Made by a program: the position numbers and the translations under genes
The notes under the pieces: generated by a model
The model's input: only the letters and a program-made list of their open reading frames with translations
The model's database searches: none
What the model was told of the DNA's origin: nothing
Assembly (NCBI RefSeq): GCF_014211975.1
Contig: NZ_CP060084.1
Coordinates: forward strand, 558,001-622,000
DNA from: Teredinibacter haidensis
GTDB lineage: Bacteria; Pseudomonadota; Gammaproteobacteria; Pseudomonadales; Cellvibrionaceae
Reading direction: 5' to 3'
Length of the DNA stretch: 64,000 bases
Part shown: positions 35,801-43,364 of the stretch, piece by piece
Layout of the letters: the number at the start of each line of letters is the position of its first letter
Numbering within the stretch: the first letter of the stretch is position 1

Positions 35801-36705
35801 TAAGTTATGGTCGAGCTCATGAACCTATATGTGATGATGATTTATCAAAACTGCTTGGCGCAATTAATGATTTAGCTGATGGGATATTTGCAACCATTGA
35901 AATATTGAGCATGAGATTCTTTACTGATATGAGTAGCAACTATAGTCCTAGCAATGAGCTAAGATCAGTTGGTAGGCTTGCTATATTGAAACTTCTTTCA
36001 ATGCACAGGGATGAAATAAGCAGGCGACAGTCTCATGGACTGGACCGAGTTATTGAAAAGTGTTTATCAGAAACCACAACGGAGAATGAAATTCGCGATA
36101 TTGTTAGCTTGCTCTGCGACGGCGTAGAGACATATCGCCTATATGGCTTCGAATTAGAAAATATCATAGCCCATCTGGTAAAAACCTATCCTGAATATGT
36201 ATTGGATAGAGTATTCATTGATAGTGAGAACAGCGAACAACTTACGTATTTGCTTTTTAAAGACAGGGTCAGTCGTAGTGGCTCTCCTTTAAATTTAGCT
36301 CCGATCGAGCGCGTGTTAGATTGGTGTAATGGAAATCAAGATAAGATCCGGAAAGTAGCAGGTTCTGTTTCAGCATATACGTCCTTAGACAAAGAATCAC
36401 AGGCTCTAGACAATCCTAAGACAGTAGCTCTTAGTAAACATATCACATCACTTTTAGATGCCGCAGAGGATAAAGTCGCTATAGTTGAAACTATTTTCTC
36501 AAGGACCTTTCCTAGTGGGTGGTCAGGTTCACTTGCCGACATTCTTGAAGTCCGATCGAAGGCGTTTGCAGAGTTATTAAATCAAGACTCACCTGAGGTG
36601 CAAAAGATTGCAAAGGCTAAGCTTTCTCTTTTAGATAGGTCAGTTAGAGAGAATAGAGATCGCGAGTCGGACGAATACAACCAGCGAGAACAGCGATTTG
36701 AATAA
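32881..36705 (+). CDS. Cassette gene: PD-(D/E)xK nuclease-STAND NTPase, Avs-like antiphage protein
   Basis: A 1274-residue protein with three regions. Residues about 1-170 look like a PD-(D/E)xK nuclease: D51-G-G-L-D55 in AADGGLDVRV and Q78-V-K80 in GYQVKKNSMS, the Mrr/Cap4-like pattern. Residues 215-480 form a P-loop NTPase with Walker A GLSGVGKT (242-249) and Walker B YVVLDN near 302. The remaining 800 residues are helical and repeat-like, as in target-sensing halves of STAND proteins. Avs proteins bind phage terminase or portal and then cut DNA; the match is by architecture, not by alignment. It fills its own cassette, exceptionally large at 3.9 kb. Confidence 0.8.
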   Translation: MIFFELEPSDISNLSDANLREMVARLCEAELISQELQPSCVLWGGAQEAADGGLDVRVIDAIPLSNPGFVSRDNTGYQVKKNSMSKAACKKEMLEKGKVKAVIGDLLAKKGAYVIVSGKDDCSDKMLSERILGMKSALEDLPNSDDLLLDFYGRDRLCAWLRQFPGVALWVRSRLGKPLAGWLPFGKWTATPADQDDEFLLDEHPCVIDLNSHQKTPIAISDGIRLVRERLLKAGSVVRITGLSGVGKTRFAQALFEDGVCEKPLPEANVIYADLGDDLSPTASELVSYLIANDFSCYVVLDNCPPDVHRRLQKQVSSNQAKLSLLTIEYDISDDRPEETEVIHIEPSSEQTVSKLIQKRFSSLGRVNADKVAEFSGGNARVAIALASRVDSDETLAIFSDEELFQRLFNQRKGAAESLLESAEVLSLVYSFNVSTQEFNNELSALSKIGGLERNKLNRNHAELLRRQLSQRRGNWRAVLPHALANRLARRALQNIGPDQINAELLKGDNLRLFKSCAHRLGYLHDFEPARQLAYTWMKVDGPFHNITVCDAELLTALTHIAPVFPDVVLAAIETASEIQGFCSRNNQNFSIFVQLLRKIAYDDQYFDRAAELILRFAETEKSGENNNSITSQLSSLFSLYLSGTQATSTRRHAFVKRMLDSGDVRQLEIVQDILGSVFQTSHWTSFGGFDFGARSRDYGWEPKTAKEVLDWYVGFAELLVPLLDSNNEPRVNWAKELLANHFNGLWTYAGCFDFLDGIVRKYAVDGQWPDMWISIKRTIHYNGKKHTPELLKKIEELESLAAPTDPYSEIEAYALTNTWDHIEVRNGDFTENSEEIHRKIEKLGELAVSEPEYLEKLAPRLWKQHIDALWPFGKGLAKGSSDQRSTFDTLVQLMQKQELQLVQTNLFGGFIAGVHADNPSLSRILQESVLVVPELKPYFVDILSATPIAPWGTKRLIELALAGELEAWRFQQISYGRAHEPICDDDLSKLLGAINDLADGIFATIEILSMRFFTDMSSNYSPSNELRSVGRLAILKLLSMHRDEISRRQSHGLDRVIEKCLSETTTENEIRDIVSLLCDGVETYRLYGFELENIIAHLVKTYPEYVLDRVFIDSENSEQLTYLLFKDRVSRSGSPLNLAPIERVLDWCNGNQDKIRKVAGSVSAYTSLDKESQALDNPKTVALSKHITSLLDAAEDKVAIVETIFSRTFPSGWSGSLADILEVRSKAFAELLNQDSPEVQKIAKAKLSLLDRSVRENRDRESDEYNQREQRFE

Positions 36706-36729
36706 CCGTCCTGCTTGTGTTCGAGTATC

Positions 36730-36801
36730 GTATAACAAGGCGCTGCTGTCGGACAAATTTTCCGCTACGCTCCAAATTTGCCGCAGAGCGCGGCGTTATT
36801 T
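36730..36801 (+). repeat. attC site 5
   Basis: Starts GTATAAC and ends GTTATTT, 72 bp, one of the shortest here. The arms AAGGCGCTGCTGTCGG and CCGCAGAGCGCGGCGTT pair, with GGACAAATTT opposite AAATTTG inside. Confidence 0.85.
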
Positions 36802-36835
36802 CTCATCACAATTTTAACCAATGGAGGGAAGCATA

Positions 36836-37708
36836 GTGCTTACTGAAAAGGAAAAGAAAGACCTACAACAAAAGATACACTCGAACACGCATGAAGTTTA
36901 TGTAGTTTCATTTGAAGAAATGGATGCCATTATTAAATCCTCACCTAAAGGGCAAAAGGCAAGTGTCCAAGCAGCTTGGCAGAAAATTAAAGGTACGGCT
37001 GGAGTTGGAGCAAATTTCTACTCAGCGGGTACTGATGCTGTAGCCATGACTAAATTGATTGGTGACTTGGGAGGTGTTGGTGCAAGGGCGTACATTAAGA
37101 GCTATGGCGGCAAGCCTCATATCATCCTTAAAGGTCACGCAGGGTTGAGGACTGTGCTCACTGGCACCAAGTACGGAATTAAAAATCCTAAAGTGATTTC
37201 AATGGGTCTAGGAAAGGCTGGAGCTGTAGCAGCAGCCAAACAGGGTGGAATTCTCACAGTCGTTCTCCTATCTGCATATAGGGTTGCTGACTATTTCCTT
37301 ACAGACCAAGCAACTTTAAGTCAATTGATCGGGACACTTGCAACCGATGTTGTAAAAGTAGGCATTGCTACTGGCGCTTCAATTTTGGTAGCTACGGCAG
37401 TTGGCGCAGCGACATTTGCAGTCGGGCCAATTATAGCGGTAGTGTTTGTTGGTGTAGGCGTGTCTATGCTTCTAGAGTATGCAGACAACCGCTTGGGGAT
37501 TACAAATCGCGTAATAGCTGGTCTCGATGAGATGGGCGAGAATGCAGAGAGCTATATGGCACAGGAAAAGCAGCAGGCTATCAATTCTGCCGGGAAAGCA
37601 ATTGGTGAAGTAATCGACTACGCAGTTGAGTCTGCACGAGCTATTACAGTTACGTGGGTCAGGAGAACGCTACGCGAATATCTCTCTCCATTCCCAAGAG
37701 TTAAATAA
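36836..37708 (+). CDS. Cassette gene: probable membrane-active toxin with glycine-rich hydrophobic hairpin
   Basis: About 290 residues. An ATG at 36821 is in frame, but GGAGGGA at 36823-36829 is placed 6-8 nt before the GTG at 36836, so the GTG is the likelier start. The N-terminal half is soluble (EVYVVSFEEMDAIIKSSPKG). The C-terminal half has a long Ala/Gly/Val hydrophobic hairpin (ASILVATAVGAATFAVGPI, then AVVFVGVGVSMLLEY) followed by DNRLGITNRVIAGLDEM. A hydrophobic hairpin beside a membrane-protein partner gene resembles pore-forming bacteriocins and inner-membrane toxins. Toxicity is inference; no family name is certain. Confidence 0.65.
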   Translation: MLTEKEKKDLQQKIHSNTHEVYVVSFEEMDAIIKSSPKGQKASVQAAWQKIKGTAGVGANFYSAGTDAVAMTKLIGDLGGVGARAYIKSYGGKPHIILKGHAGLRTVLTGTKYGIKNPKVISMGLGKAGAVAAAKQGGILTVVLLSAYRVADYFLTDQATLSQLIGTLATDVVKVGIATGASILVATAVGAATFAVGPIIAVVFVGVGVSMLLEYADNRLGITNRVIAGLDEMGENAESYMAQEKQQAINSAGKAIGEVIDYAVESARAITVTWVRRTLREYLSPFPRVK

Positions 37709-37710
37709 AA

Positions 37711-38172
37711 ATGGAAACACGAGATCCCCCATCTTTACTCAATAAGGTAATCACGCCTCCTCTACTTTTGGTTGGGGGTGTATCCGCCGTTTTATGGTTC
37801 ATTTACAGGGTAGCGTTTCTTTATAAAAATATATCAGAGTCAATGGTTGTTTTTGATAAAGGCTCTTACTATATGCTCGGCGTAGGTATTGGCCTGCTAA
37901 CACTTGCTTTCGTAACTCTCAAAGAATTCTGGGGCGGGAATCCGATAACAAAGAAGCAGAATCACATACTCACAAAGCTTGCAATATCTGGGTTGGCTCT
38001 ATTGTTTATAGTTCCTCATGCCGCACATTTTTTTGCTAACAAACATCTAGTAACGCACGGTTACTCCGTTTGCGAAGACGCATCACATCAATGGCTATTT
38101 GTTCGAGATATTGTATATATTCAACCTTCAATTGAGTGTAGTGCAGAATTGAAAAATGAAATAACAAAGTAA
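37711..38172 (+). CDS. Cassette gene: membrane protein, probable immunity protein (DUF1240-like)
   Basis: A 153-residue inner-membrane protein with three helices (PPLLLVGGVSAVLWFIYRV, MLGVGIGLLTLAFVTL, LAISGLALLFIVPHAAHFF) and a C-terminal HGYSVCEDASHQWLFVRD segment. The late HGYxxC plus SxxW pattern recalls DUF1240 proteins, which are often found next to toxin genes. It starts 2 bp after the preceding gene, so both share one cassette and are translated together, the usual layout of a toxin and its immunity protein. Its 3' end runs into attC site 6. Confidence 0.65.
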   Translation: METRDPPSLLNKVITPPLLLVGGVSAVLWFIYRVAFLYKNISESMVVFDKGSYYMLGVGIGLLTLAFVTLKEFWGGNPITKKQNHILTKLAISGLALLFIVPHAAHFFANKHLVTHGYSVCEDASHQWLFVRDIVYIQPSIECSAELKNEITK

Positions 38173-38251
38173 TCAACCGGACTCCACAAAGCGTGGCTCG
38201 CTTCGCTCACTTTACCACGCTTTGTTCCGCTCGGTTATTACGGCGTTAGCA
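38159..38251 (+). repeat. attC site 6
   Basis: Starts AAATAAC inside the end of the preceding gene and ends GTTAGCA. The arms GTAATCAACCGG and CTCGGTTATTAC pair, with an inner AAAGCGTGG...CCACGCTTT palindrome. Confidence 0.82.
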
Positions 38252-38261
38252 GTCAATACAT

Positions 38262-38348
38262 ATGAACTTTTTAGCAGGCACAATAGTTCGTTACGAAGAA
38301 GATGAAAATCTTGATCTCGACGAAGAGATATCGAAACTAGCTGAATAA
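38262..38348 (+). CDS. Possible 28-residue cassette ORF
   Basis: ATG to TAA, starting 11 bp after the attC core, the expected place for a cassette gene. The peptide is strongly acidic (RYEEDENLDLDEEISKLAE). It has no detectable Shine-Dalgarno and may be the surviving start of a longer gene. Confidence 0.35.
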   Translation: MNFLAGTIVRYEEDENLDLDEEISKLAE

Positions 38349-38842
38349 ATTGGATAGGATAACGTCCTCAAAAAAGCCTATATTACGTTGTCATCGTACA
38401 GAGTTATGGGGTTGTGGTATGGAGCTGCGAGAATTATTTATTTCGCCGCAGTAGATGGAAGAGTGCCATTCGGGTCAAGCCTATTTTATAATATTCAAAT
38501 ATAATTGATGTTAGGTTTCAGTCGATTTTATCCCGGTGCAAGACAATAAGGACACCATCTCCCCAAAAAGGCCAAAATATTGCCAGGGTGTTTTACAAAA
38601 ATTCCTTTTGAGCAGTGAAAATTTAGGATTAGTAAGAATACATTGCAGTATGGGTAGGAGCAAGCGTGCGTGGCTGTCCGTCTCAATCACGATAAAAATT
38701 CGTTGCAATAGCTCATTTTTTTGAATTTTGTACAATATTTTTTCTTTTTCTAGGCATTGCCAACGAAATAGCTCAAAATTGTCTTAACGGGTATGTTTAA
38801 TGTATTTTATCTATAACGCTATTGCATTAGGAGGATCATCGG
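38349..38842. other. Gene-free stretch within a cassette
   Basis: About 490 AT-rich bases. A 62-codon plus-strand frame at 38536-38724 lacks features and codon bias, and I do not accept it. The last part supplies the promoter region and AGGAGG ribosome site for the lipoprotein gene. Confidence 0.4.
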
Positions 38843-39328
38843 TTGAATATGTATAAATATATTTTCATTATTACATTCGTACTCTTTATTCAGGCTTGCG
38901 CGACCAGTCATACAGGCACGACCAATCCAAGCGGCGCTGAGAAGGTAGCGCTTACTTCCATTTTGGAATCTGAAGGCATAGATGCTTTCAAGAAAACACT
39001 CCACCACATTGTTCAAGAACGAAGCCATAATACTAAGCAAATACAGCATTTTTTTGTAAGTAAATACCCAGAAGTTGATAACCAGACATATATGTTCTGG
39101 CAGGAAGAAAAACTGTTGTGGATCATGTATCTCGGCTCCGATGATGAGGATAGTTGGCTGGGTGTTCGTTATCCCAATAGTGGCCAGTTGATTGACCTTA
39201 GTACGAGCGTAGTAAACACGCAGGAAGAAGTAGGTGGTAGCAGTTATCTTGTTACAAAAGATTGGGCTTCAAAGCATATATTCGATGCCATTATCGATGG
39301 TGATGTAATAGTAATAAATAGGGAATAA
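38843..39328 (+). CDS. Cassette gene: lipoprotein, probable periplasmic immunity protein
   Basis: About 161 residues with a lipoprotein signal: MYKYIFIITFVLFIQACAT, lipobox IQAC. AGGAGG at 38829-38834 is 8 nt before the TTG at 38843 and 14 nt before the ATG at 38849, so the TTG is the better start. The mature part (residues 25-161) is soluble, with KLLWIMYLGSDDEDSWLGV and SSYLVTKDWASKHIF. It precedes a cell-wall-hydrolase-like gene. A lipoprotein next to such a gene commonly protects the periplasm from the enzyme. The pairing is inferred from position. Confidence 0.65.
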   Translation: MNMYKYIFIITFVLFIQACATSHTGTTNPSGAEKVALTSILESEGIDAFKKTLHHIVQERSHNTKQIQHFFVSKYPEVDNQTYMFWQEEKLLWIMYLGSDDEDSWLGVRYPNSGQLIDLSTSVVNTQEEVGGSSYLVTKDWASKHIFDAIIDGDVIVINRE

Positions 39329-39414
39329 TATATGGACAGTTTACTTCGATAAGCGATCACAACACAGCGTTAAAAAATGTTGAAATTCCAAGCTCAGATA
39401 AAAAACGCGTTCAT

Positions 39415-40149
39415 TTGTTTGGTGTAAAAGCTAGAACATCAGCAGATATAAAATTGACTCACGGAAAAAACATTGAAGTCGCGATAAAATCATCTCCATT
39501 TAATGGTCCTAAAGGGATATGGGTGATCGATATTAAAGGTATCGAGAATGGAGAAACCACACTGAAAGCGGAGCTTGATAGTAAGCCTGTAGCCAGTTTG
39601 GATATAAAGATATTTACAAAAATCAATATTTCATTGGATCTTGAGAATAATGAGCAAGGTATGCTTACCCGCTTATTTTTGGCCGAAAGTATTAATCCAG
39701 GTAATGGTTTGGTATATAACGAAGGCCAATCCAAAACATCTATGCTTTGGATGCGTAAAGTTATTGAAAATAGACTAGCCCATAAAACACCTAACATTTT
39801 TGGGGCTGTAAAACCTATTGGTCAGTCAAAGTATACAATTTACGATATTGTCAAAGCAAAAAACCAGTTTCATGGTTTCGAAAAGTACCCCGAAATTAAC
39901 TCGTCTATTAAGCTTAATCTGACTAGTTTCTTAGTAATCGCTAATAATTATAATCATGCTAAACGCGAGCTTTACGCAAACTTTATAGAGAATGCAAAAA
40001 ATGCTGCTTCTAAAAATGCTCTAACAGGTTTTATTGATACTAGTCCAAAAGGCTTGTATGGATGGAGAACAAAAGGATCAAGTGCGCCAGGAGGAGATTT
40101 TAAGAAGTATAAAGATTTTGCTGGTCAGACCTTCTATACATTGAAATAG
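39415..40149 (+). CDS. Cassette gene: SleB-like cell wall hydrolase effector candidate, start uncertain
   Basis: The open frame extends from 39322 without an ATG; the first plausible start is a TTG at 39415, and an out-of-frame ATG at 39332 suggests a lost frame upstream. The N-terminal 65 residues look like an Ig-like strand-rich domain. The C-terminal part has LTRLFLAESINPGNG, WMRKVIENRLAHKTPNIFGA, IYDIVKAKNQFHGFEKYP and SPKGLYGWRTKG, the pattern of SleB/cell-wall-hydrolase domains (a catalytic Glu in the AES segment). These cleave peptidoglycan. With the lipoprotein gene upstream, an effector-immunity pair is plausible. N-terminal truncation is likely. Confidence 0.6.
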   Translation: MFGVKARTSADIKLTHGKNIEVAIKSSPFNGPKGIWVIDIKGIENGETTLKAELDSKPVASLDIKIFTKINISLDLENNEQGMLTRLFLAESINPGNGLVYNEGQSKTSMLWMRKVIENRLAHKTPNIFGAVKPIGQSKYTIYDIVKAKNQFHGFEKYPEINSSIKLNLTSFLVIANNYNHAKRELYANFIENAKNAASKNALTGFIDTSPKGLYGWRTKGSSAPGGDFKKYKDFAGQTFYTLK

Positions 40150-40194
40150 TAATCTTAAGTGGGTGTCCGCAGTGGTACTTTTTATAAATAAAGC

Positions 40195-40287
40195 TTCTAA
40201 CAAACAAAGGCATCTGACCCAAGCAAGCAGCGGCCTAAAAAGCAGGCCGTTAAGCGCTTGCTCGGCCAGCTGCTTTGGGCGTTAGAA
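40195..40287 (+). repeat. attC site 7
   Basis: Starts TTCTAAC and ends GTTAGAA. The outer arms AACAAACAAAGGCATCTG / CAGCTGCTTTGGGCGTT and the inner CAAGCAAGCAGCGGCCT / AGGCCGTTAAGCGCTTG pair well. Confidence 0.88.
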
Positions 40288-40690
40288 GGCTCTGCCATTT
40301 ACTTTAAATGTTGGGTGAGTTATTCACTTCGTAATGGCCCTTTTTTGGGTTTGGAGTAATAGCAAAGATTTACGTTGGGAGTAGGGTGTAAAAATAAACC
40401 GGCTATTCCTGCATTAGGCGCTGCAATCCTTTCTTTGGGCGCTGTATTTTGCGTCAGGTTAACCGCTTTCGTTTCGTCGGTTGTTGGTGGATTCACTATC
40501 GTGGTAACGTTCTAGCGGTAGTGGTTAAGAGGTTCGTAGCAGGGAGAAGCCGTCAAAAATCCTCCCGTTCGCTCTTCTCGCCAGTAAGCTAACATTAATT
40601 TTAAATCAGGTGAGCACTGTTTTCGCCAGTGTTGAGTTAAGGCTCCACTAGCGTTTCGCAGCGTAGGTTTGTTCAGGCGTGTAGTTCGCA
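40288..40690. other. Second cassette without a convincing gene
   Basis: About 400 bp between attC sites 7 and 8. No plus-strand frame of more than a few dozen codons is credible. Several inverted repeats occur (for example GAAGCC...CTTCTC), so a structured RNA is possible but not shown. Confidence 0.45.
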
Positions 40691-40732
40691 ATCTAACAAG
40701 GCGCTATACCTCGGCCAACAAGTTGGCCTGGA

Positions 40733-42684
40733 GTGCGCCCGCAATTGCGCGCAATTAGTGCGGTGAAAGTCCGTTCCAAAGTAAGTTAGAACTTTGTAGT
40801 CGACCGTAACTGCGTTGCTGTGAAGCAGGGTGGGGAGAAACGGAAGACGAACTATCAGTCCGTAGTAAAGCGAACTCGTTTCGGTTTCATATTGTGGCGA
40901 GCCTTCTCCAGTTTGGCGAAGCCTGAAAAACACGGATAACGTTAACTAACGCTAAACGATTATTCGACGATATGGGATGGTTGGAGATGGAATGATGGGA
41001 AGATTGCGCGAGAGAAGCGGGGAGACCTACGCGCTGTAGTGACAGTGGGTAGGAGTCAGAGCCCTAATATTATCGGTGAGGATATTTTCTGAAAATTAAT
41101 TGGTCTATTTCGAGTTAGCAGATTGCACTGCTTGAACAAAACACAGGTGATTCGTTTGCCGCTGAAATTGAATAGACTTGACGACAATTTGTTGAAGGGG
41201 AATATTTTTGAGACAAGCAGAAACCAAAGCTGCTTTTAGAAAAGTGGGGCAGGAAGATTGATTTGGAACGAATAGAACGTAGCCCTAATGGAGATCGCCT
41301 AGTGAGTGAAAGCTCTAAACCCCGATCAGAACCTCCGGATGAAAGACTATTTCGAGGGGAAGCTACGGTCTGGACAGACCGAATGCTTACGGCGCTGGGT
41401 GACGGCGTCAAAGGCGGTAAATGGCATAGTTTGATGGATAAAGTTTACGCCCTAAAAACGTTGCGCCTCGCTTGGAAGAAAGTGCGAGCGAACAAAGGTG
41501 CTGCAGGCGTAGATAATATCAGTATCGTTAAGTTCGACGCCCACGCTGCACGCTATATTGAAGAGCTCCACGACGCATTAAAGACACAATGCTATGAGCC
41601 AAAACCGGTTAAGCGGGTGTACATCCCTAAAGCCGATGGCGGAGAGCGTCCTTTGGGCATCCCTACGATAAAAGATCGTATTGTGCAAATGGCGATCAAG
41701 ATGGTGTTGGAGCCGATCTTCGAGAATGAATTTTGTGATGATAGTTACGGATTCCGACCGAAGAGAAGCGCTAAAGATGCGTTACGTGAAGTAAACCGAG
41801 AGCTTCGTGCAGGCAAACACTGGGTAGTGGATGCGGACATCAAGGGCTACTTCGATGCAATCGATCACAGTCTGTTGATATCCATGCTGAAGGAATATAT
41901 AGCCGATCAAACGCTACTAGGTTTGATCACATCCTACCTTAACCAAAACATCCTTGATGGAGTTGATGAGTGGACGCCCATAAAGGGTTCGCCGCAGGGC
42001 GCAGTCTTAAGCCCGCTTCTCGCTAACATCTATCTTACTGGTTTAGATAAAACAATAGGGGAATCGCACAAGATTATTCGCTATGCGGACGACTTCGTGA
42101 TCCTTTGTCGAAGCCAGGAAGAAGCAGAGTTGGCGCTGGGAAAAGTGACCCAATGGACTGAACAGCATCAACTTACCTTACACCCAACCAAAACGAAGAT
42201 TAGTCATGAGCTAAGCGATGAGCATGGTTTTGACTTTCTTGGCTATACGTTCCGAGAAGGTTTTCGTTACGCACGGGCAAAGGCCATCGACGGTCTGCGG
42301 AGTAAAATCCGAATTGGCACGCGGCGGCAGCCGGGTAAAAGTATAAAAGCGGTGATTGCTGGATTAAATCGCGTGCTGAGGGGTTGGTTCGAATACTTTA
42401 AACATGCGTGGTATACCCTTTTCCGCTTTATTGACGGCTTTGTTCGACGACGATTACGTAGTATCTTACGTAAGTATCTGAAGAAGAGCGGCGGTACAGG
42501 TAGGAATGTGTTGGACCACATAGCATGGCCAAATATCTTCTTCGCAAAACTAGGGCTTTTCACTATGCATGAGGCCTTTGTTAGAGCGAGTGAGTCACGA
42601 TGTTGAAACAATCGACTGGAGAGCCGTGTGCGGGAGAACTGCATGCACGGTTCGGAAGGAGGGGAGAGAAATCTTCCCTACCCT
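40733..42684 (+). mobile_element. Group IIC (attC-type) intron with reverse transcriptase
   Basis: The 5' end GTGCGCCCG fits the GUGYG consensus, and the 3' part has a domain V at 42621-42653 (GAGCCGTGTGCGGG ... GCATGCACGGTTC) followed by a domain VI stem. The intron encodes one reverse transcriptase between domains. Group IIC introns of the attC class insert into integron attC sites, exactly as here. The 3' end is approximate, within about 6 bp. Confidence 0.88.
41263..42606 (+). CDS. ltrA: Group II intron reverse transcriptase/maturase
   Basis: A 447-residue intron-encoded protein with the RT domain (GAAGVDNISIVKFD, IPKADGGERPLGIPTIKDR, GFRPKRSAKDAL, ADIKGYFDAIDH, GSPQGAVLSPLLANIYL, catalytic YADD at 274-277) and a maturase X domain (RVLRGWFEYF, FRFIDGFVRRRLRSIL). 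There is no HNH endonuclease domain, as expected for class C introns. The likely start is a TTG at 41263 with AGGAAG upstream. It splices and mobilises its intron RNA. It appears intact. Confidence 0.93.
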   Translation: MERIERSPNGDRLVSESSKPRSEPPDERLFRGEATVWTDRMLTALGDGVKGGKWHSLMDKVYALKTLRLAWKKVRANKGAAGVDNISIVKFDAHAARYIEELHDALKTQCYEPKPVKRVYIPKADGGERPLGIPTIKDRIVQMAIKMVLEPIFENEFCDDSYGFRPKRSAKDALREVNRELRAGKHWVVDADIKGYFDAIDHSLLISMLKEYIADQTLLGLITSYLNQNILDGVDEWTPIKGSPQGAVLSPLLANIYLTGLDKTIGESHKIIRYADDFVILCRSQEEAELALGKVTQWTEQHQLTLHPTKTKISHELSDEHGFDFLGYTFREGFRYARAKAIDGLRSKIRIGTRRQPGKSIKAVIAGLNRVLRGWFEYFKHAWYTLFRFIDGFVRRRLRSILRKYLKKSGGTGRNVLDHIAWPNIFFAKLGLFTMHEAFVRASESRC

Positions 42685-42773
42685 TATCAAATTTTCCGTG
42701 GTTCGTTTTGCGCTTATTCGCTACTCTAGCACAAAACGCGCCATTCCAAATTTTCCGCGTATAGCGGCGTTAT

Positions 42774-42885
42774 GCTTAACAAATCGTTCAATCAGACGTA
42801 AATTTCGGTGAGCCTTTTGGGTGGCTGCGCCACTTTAACCCAAAAGTCACCCCAAAAATTCCGCAGGTTAACGCGGCGGTTGAAG
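42774..42885 (+). repeat. attC-like site 9 (weaker)
   Basis: Follows site 8 directly. It starts GCTTAAC and ends GTTGAAG, with a central CTTTTGGGTGGC...GCCACTTTAACCCAAAAG palindrome like that of site 4. The outer arms pair only partly, so it may be decayed or hold no cassette. Confidence 0.6.
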
Positions 42886-43118
42886 CCGTCGAAAAACTCC
42901 AAAAACAACAAAATTCCTGCTGAATTGACCACTTTATTGAAGTAAGATGGGGCTATTATCCATTTGCTGGAAATGCAGATGGTCAATAACTTCAAAGACC
43001 CTATGATTTAATGAAGGAAAAATGCTATTGAAAACGCCGACTACTGTTTTGAGCGGGAGATTGATGCCTATTTAGCGGACGGGGATATGCGATGACTCCC
43101 GATGAACAAAATCGTACT
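42886..43118. other. Junction between cassette array and IS remnants
   Basis: About 230 bp. A plus-strand in-frame tail (ENADYCFEREIDAYLADGD, stop at about 43093) looks like the C-terminus of a lost gene. No complete gene is present. Confidence 0.35.
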
Positions 43119-43364
43119 TTATTTCATTTCTTTCGCGAAGAAGGCACTTGCCTTTTTTAAAATTTCTTTCTCCATACGCAACTCTTTGACTTCTTTGCGC
43201 AGGCGTTTTAACTCTGCACGCTCATCTTCGACCAACACTTTCCCCTCAAGCTCGGCATCAATCTTTTCCTTCCATTTGTAAAGCATGTTTGTCGCGATCC
43301 CTAGAGATTTAGCCGCTTCAGGAACGGAATAGCCTTGTTCGCGAACAAGCGCTACAGTCTCGTC

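Larger units (their letters stand above)
40691..42775 (+). repeat. attC site 8, split by a group IIC intron
   Basis: The 5' part (40691-40732) starts ATCTAAC and contains AAGGCGCTATAC. The 3' part (about 42686-42775) ends GTATAGCGGCGTTATGC. The arms GCGCTATAC and GTATAGCGGC pair across the intron, so the two pieces are halves of one site. The 5' half ends with a hairpin GGCCAAC-AA-GTTGGCC just before the intron, a structure that group IIC introns use for targeting. Confidence 0.82.

Noticed and set aside
38536..38724. 62-codon plus-strand frame in the cassette gap
   Set aside because: No recognisable domain and no ribosome site; composition looks non-coding.
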